A program made the translations under genes and the position numbers. DNA of 64,000 nucleotides. Source: Apoda limacodes. Its lineage: Eukaryota; Arthropoda; Insecta; Lepidoptera; Limacodidae. Shown in pieces: positions 50,401-56,400 of the stretch. The DNA is taken from positions 22,498,205 through 22,562,204 of the forward strand of contig OX291558.1 of NCBI GenBank assembly GCA_946406115.1, written 5' to 3'. The notes beneath the pieces were generated by a model that saw only the letters and a list, made by a program, of their open reading frames with translations, ran no database searches and was not told where the DNA came from. Position 1 is the stretch's first letter; each line of letters begins with the position of its first letter.

Positions 50401-53400
50401 TAAATTATATTGAATTTGAATTTGAAATAGCTAATGTCAGTCGTAAAATTGTGGCCACCTTAAGATCATTGAATAAATTAAAAAAAAATCTCCTCAATAA
50501 AACTAAAATAATGTTAATTATAACACTTATCATGCCCATTTTCTATTATACTGATGTCTGCTACCTAGACCTCAACGAAGAACTTCTTACAAAACTTGAG
50601 CGCGTACTTAATAATTGTAGTTGTTTTATTTTTAACCTTCGTTAATTTGACCATATTTCTTCTTTTCGCCGCCAGTTAAAGTGGCTTTTAATACGCCAAC
50701 GTAAAAACTACAGTATAGTCTCAGCGCTCTTTTCCATTCTTAAAGAACCTTTTACGCCTAGCTACTTAAAGTAATTTTCGTTTACATACCCCATAAAAGA
50801 ACCCCTCGTGCCTCTGGCAGTTTAAAACTATATATCGCTTTTAAGCGCTCGGGTTCCCTTTCTAACTCTTTTCAGATTCGGGCTGCACTACTTTGGAATT
50901 ATCTTCGTGATGACTTCATAAAATCTTCAAACCTCTTCATATTTAAAAAGATACTTCATTAAAATTATTTAAGCAAAACTTAATGTAGATAAAAATCAAC
51001 TATGTTAATAATTTCATGATCTTGAATATTTATATAAAATATCTATGTATTTTTTTTAATTTTTTTCTTAATTTTTAATGTATGTATGTTTGTATGTATA
51101 TATATTCTTATTTTTGTATATGTTTCTATATATAATTTATTTTTGTATGTTTATAAGTAAATTTTAGTTTATATGATTTTCTTTACATAATCATTATGAT
51201 GCACCCACTTTACTTCTCTGTATTACCTAAAGGTTGGCTGGGAGATAATGCCTGAGGAAGTAAGCTCGCCTTTTGTGCAAAACCGTACTATTAAGCATCA
51301 ATAAATAAATAGCAATAACAAAATGTAATAAATCTTTGATTATAACAAATCACAAAAAAATATTACTTTTGGCACGTGTCAAAAGTTTTGATCTTAATAG
51401 TAATTATATGTATTATTGATATATATATATATACAGTCAATGGATAATTGCACCAAAAAAAAATACTACAACTTACTATCCTATTTTATATGCGATAAGT
51501 GGTTTTCTAACCCAATAAAAACTATATTTGGACTAAATTGGAATCTATATTTGGAATTTTGCATGACAATGACAATGGATATGTTAAAAAAGATGAAAAT
51601 TATATTAAATAAAATCTGAACAACCCGGATATCGAAAAGGCGTAAGTACCATACAATCGACAACATGCATGCATAGCATTTGCGGAATATAAAAGCCATT
51701 GTAACCTGGGCGGTGTCGGTGTTACGGTCCTTACAGTAGCAACAGTACCACGTTTTACTATTGGTGCAATGATAACGAATTAGTATTATTTTATGAAGAC
51801 ACCACGTATATTAGACTACAAGACCAGAGTATGAAAACAATCCAACTAAGACAGCGAAACTTTATATCGCTCAAATTATTAACTACTGTGTTGGAAAATG
51901 TATTTCATGTGAAGCTTCTGAACTTGAAAAGGCATGTTATTGATATAAATGACATGTCCATCAGTCAGTTACAATTTTTATACGACATGCGGTCATGGCA
52001 CAAGAACTGGACAATGCCAATGCATGCTGGGAGACCTAAATATAGTTGTAGGTTTTCAACAGGAAGGAAGTCACACAACATCTAAATAACAACCTCAGTG
52101 CCTAAAGGCAAAGTTGACAATCATAGTGTTGGCCTCTAGTCATAAGCCAGATATGGAGAGAGCTACGCTCAGTGTTTTTTTTTGCGGAAATCCGGTATGA
52201 GAAAATACGATATAGAACCAAAGTTACTGACATAGCGCAAACAGTTAGCAAGCTAAATTAGGAATGGGCTGGCAAGATTTCTCGTCTAACTGATAATCAA
52301 CGGAAAAGCGGAGGAAAGCGTCTGGAGTAGCAATCACAGATCGAAAGACGTAGCGTGGGATGGTCTCTGGGTGTACAGATGATTTCATAAGACCCGCAGA
52401 AAGTCAGTGAGTGTAATCCAGGACGTGCTTTGTGGAGACATAGATAAGTGTGTACGTCTCCGGGTGATAGCACAGAGTTGAACTAACAATCTAAATTGAC
52501 AATAGTATTAAGTGAACACTCAAATACCAATTTAATTCTTAAATGTACAAGGTGATAGAATTTTTTCACATTTCAGGATTTTCTACAGTATGTCATAGGT
52601 AGGTATATTATTTAAGTTTAATCATTACATAGATAAGTAAACTAACTGGTTGTGTAGGTCTGCGACCAATTAATAATAAACAAAGTTTTATGGCAAATTG
52701 TCAAAATTTAAACTGCTCTCCAAAAAAATTATCAATTGTGCACTTAGCGAACTATTCTACTAGAACAATTGTCATAAAACATAACTGTATTTTTCTACTT
52801 ACCAAACAATAATAAGCATATGCATAAGGTAAAGGTACCGTAGCAGCATCTTCAAGACTCCAATGTTCAGGGACTGGCCATAGTAGATCACAATCAGCGT
52901 CGACTATTTTACTGATCGCTCCTTCCAAGACAACTCCCATTACTTGTTTTCCACTTGAAAATACACACATATGTATTATCCGAAATAATGGTGAAAGTCA
53001 TTAGGATACAAAAAACTTACATTTATAAATAGACTGGATAGAAAACATACTTAGTAGGGGACACTTCGTGGCGCCTCACAGCGGACTTCATACAAACGAA
53101 TTTCTCATTTGTTTTTGACATTTACTTATCAATCACTGTGAATTTTTTTAGTCGTAATTCCAAGCCGAAATACATTTTCCAACATAGTGGTTAATAGTTT
53201 GAGCAATATAAAGTTTCGCTGTCTTAGTTGGATTTTTTTCATACTCTGGTCTTGTAGTCTAATATACGTGGTGTCTTCATTTTATAATACTAATTCGTTA
53301 TGTCTGTGGTTTTTCCAAAATCTTGTAAAACGTTCTATTAAATAGAAATCTTTCTTAAAACTATTTGTATAAAAAACTAGAATCCTGTATAATTTTTGAA

Positions 53401-56400
53401 CTATAAAACTGGCACACTGCAAACCTAGATATTTATTACTAGAATATGTCTTCAAAATTTCGTGGTGTTTGATCAGCAAGTGTCAAAAATAAGTGAGAAA
53501 TTTGTTAGTACGAAGCGCGCTGCGAGGAGCCGCGAAGTGTATTCTCTTAAAATTATGTATGGGCCATTAGTAAATAATGCAAACAAAAGTATTTTTACCA
53601 TTGCCACCCGTAAAAGGGCATTTAGTTCATCGATAACTGTAAATAAAACTGACTTTTACTCACTGAGTGAATAAAATTTTTGAAATTGGAACAATTGTTA
53701 AATTGTTTTAATTGATATTGTGGTTGTTTTATGTCCTTTTTCTCTTATCACCAGTTACTAATTACCGAATATGTACCAAAATGTGATAATAGTACTTTTT
53801 ATTTTCTCGCAGTCAATGGTAAAAATTCGCGTATACAACACGTGCAAAAAAATCATCGCGGTCCCTTGTAACACTCGCTCCGCTCAAGATTCTACTCTAG
53901 TATCTCAGGATCCAACTAATTCCCTCGAATGAAATTCCCTATTTTTCACTTGTATAACTACTACTATTACTATACTATTTTTATCTCGCTAGGTCGAAAA
54001 GACTTTTTTAATTATTAAAAATCTGAGCATAAAAGTCGTCTTTATCGCTGAACGTACAAAATGTGACGGATTTCTGATTAAGTTTTTTCTTTTCATAATA
54101 AAAAATATTATGAAACGTTTAAAAATGCAGTTCATTCTTACTAGTTCTTCTTTAGGCATTAGTGAACCGATGATACACTTTTTATTTTTGATATAATTTT
54201 CGTTTTGTTTTATTAATCAATAATTTTATTATAAATAGGAAAATGAGTTTGTTCATTTGCTTGTTTGTTTTACCTTCCTTTACGTCACAACTGAGCATTG
54301 AGTTGATTTAATGACAGAGGTGGAGAAGGTTATAGGTTGTAGGCTGTAAGCTTTATTCCAAAAAAATTAAAAGTTTCCGTAGAAATTGGATAAACTGCAG
54401 CTACAGCCATAGCATGCTATATATTTAAATTTCAAAATAATCAAAGTGTTTATATTTTTAACAAATTTAGCCGACGCAAATCTGTTAGCAAAAGCTATTT
54501 TATAGTATACTATACCTTGCATCTGCCGTTTCCGTTATTCCACTGTCCACGTCGCTTGCCCGCGCTATCACTTAATTTTTGGTCAAGAGTTCTTTCTGAC
54601 ATTTTTTTGCTCGACTACTGAGGGTTGCAGCATGATTATGAATTATAATACAACAAAAACACATTAATACAAAACTAAGAATGCAAATTCGGAACGCACC
54701 CGATGAAAACTTTTTCCAAATTTCCTACATTTACACAATTTTGTTTGTTTTGTAATCAATCAGAAGGAAAATAAAAGTATCAGTAATTTCAACAGCGACG
54801 ATATTAATTCAACACTTGTTGAGTAACTAGAAACGGTTTATAATAACGAATGAAGTTCTGTCACGAAAAGATACCTGATGTATTTTATATTGATAAAAAA
54901 TAATATTTATATCGTATTTTCTCAATATTAATCTATGAAATCCATATTTATGGTAAAATAAATTCATTAGTACATCAATATTTATTTTTGTCTTCGTCCG
55001 TGCATTACTAACCGGTTACCCTGAAAACCAGCGCTGTCTTTTCTCATAGCATATGCTAAGCGGAAACCGATTTGACGTCACACTGCAACACTTAGGCATG
55101 CTAGTTTTATATTATGTGTTCGCATTTTGTTAATAAGGTGTTGTTTTGTGAGTCAAATAAATTTTATTATATTCTATTATTCTATACTATTCTATTCATT
55201 TATTTAACTACAATATATTATTTAACGGTTCACTTAACTAGTGTTGCTGTGTCTAAACGTTTTATTAAATATTTTTTGATGTAAAACAAAAAACTCGGGT
55301 ATAATCTTCTATGGATATAGCCTCTCAAGATTGACAACTCTTTAGAATAAGACAAAGATAAGTACCTGTCTCTTTTCTACAAAATAAAAACAAATGAAGA
55401 ATAAAACAACCACCTGCCACGAATTACATTTGTCTCTAACACACTTTTGCACTCCATAGTCAGTCACGTTTTGCACGCTAGGCGATGAAGTGGACTTTTT
55501 CGCAGAGATATTGAACTTATGTTTGGTAAGCATTTTTGAACTAGTGAGATGAAATAACTATTCATTTGCGTAAATTACCTTTTGTCTGTTCCACTAAAAT
55601 CCATGCCGAACGTATTTTTGTCGTTTCCCAACTCACCTAAAGCTTTCTGAACATCTCTCTCTGAAATTCCAGAAAAATGAACCTAAAAATTAATCAAAGT
55701 GTTAATATATGTTTTTGAAAAAATAAGGTCGATTTAAATTAAATAACACATCAAAATATGCTTACCTGCACTGGGTGACTAAAACATTTTTCTGGCTTCC
55801 CTTCAATCCATTTAAAGCAGTCTAAATTTCCTAACAACGAGCTGATTAACTTAAAGTTTTGCACTTTAGCAGTTCTTGCGCAAGAAGTATAGTAATATCC
55901 ACCCCAATTCCCCTTTAACAAAAAAACATGTGAACATATCAGAAATTAGGTAATGTGTATGTCTAGATACACAAAATTTCCTAACAACGAGCTGATTAAC
56001 TTAAAGTTTTGCACTTTAGCGGTTCTTGCGCAAGAAGTATAGTAATAACCAACCCAATTCCCCTTTAACAAAAAAAACATGTGAACTTATCAGAAATTAG
56101 GTAATGTGTATGTCTAGATACACATCTTTTTAAAATATTAAGCACTTTAGTTTTGTTTTTTGCACGTCCCTTGCGACGAGGGTATTAGATTCAGTCGGAC
56201 AGCTTGCAGGCTGACACTGTTACATGCATCATCAATCGACTAACTAATCCAACCCTTATAGTACGGGCAGTAGCTTTAATGCTAGGGTTAATTTAATACC
56301 AGTTGATAATAACCGCTCTTTGTTCCTTTTCTTCTAATGATAAATCTAACCGTCAGCTGGTCCAGTAGTAATAGTAACAGGGTGTCGAAGTAAAAAAATA

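Larger units (their letters stand above)
46100..51310 (+). mobile_element. LINE with endonuclease and RT, split by two insertions
   Basis: 46130-46470: [30 protein letters not shown] (endonuclease). 47164-47581: [69 protein letters not shown]. The frame breaks at 47609 and resumes at 49489 as [14 protein letters not shown] with YADDLQLYV at 49741-49767. It breaks again at 50028-50428 and continues with [16 protein letters not shown], ending in a 3' UTR (CTAAAGGTTGGCTGGGAGATAATGCC, ATCAATAAATAAATAG). Many small frameshifts. Confidence 0.8.
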
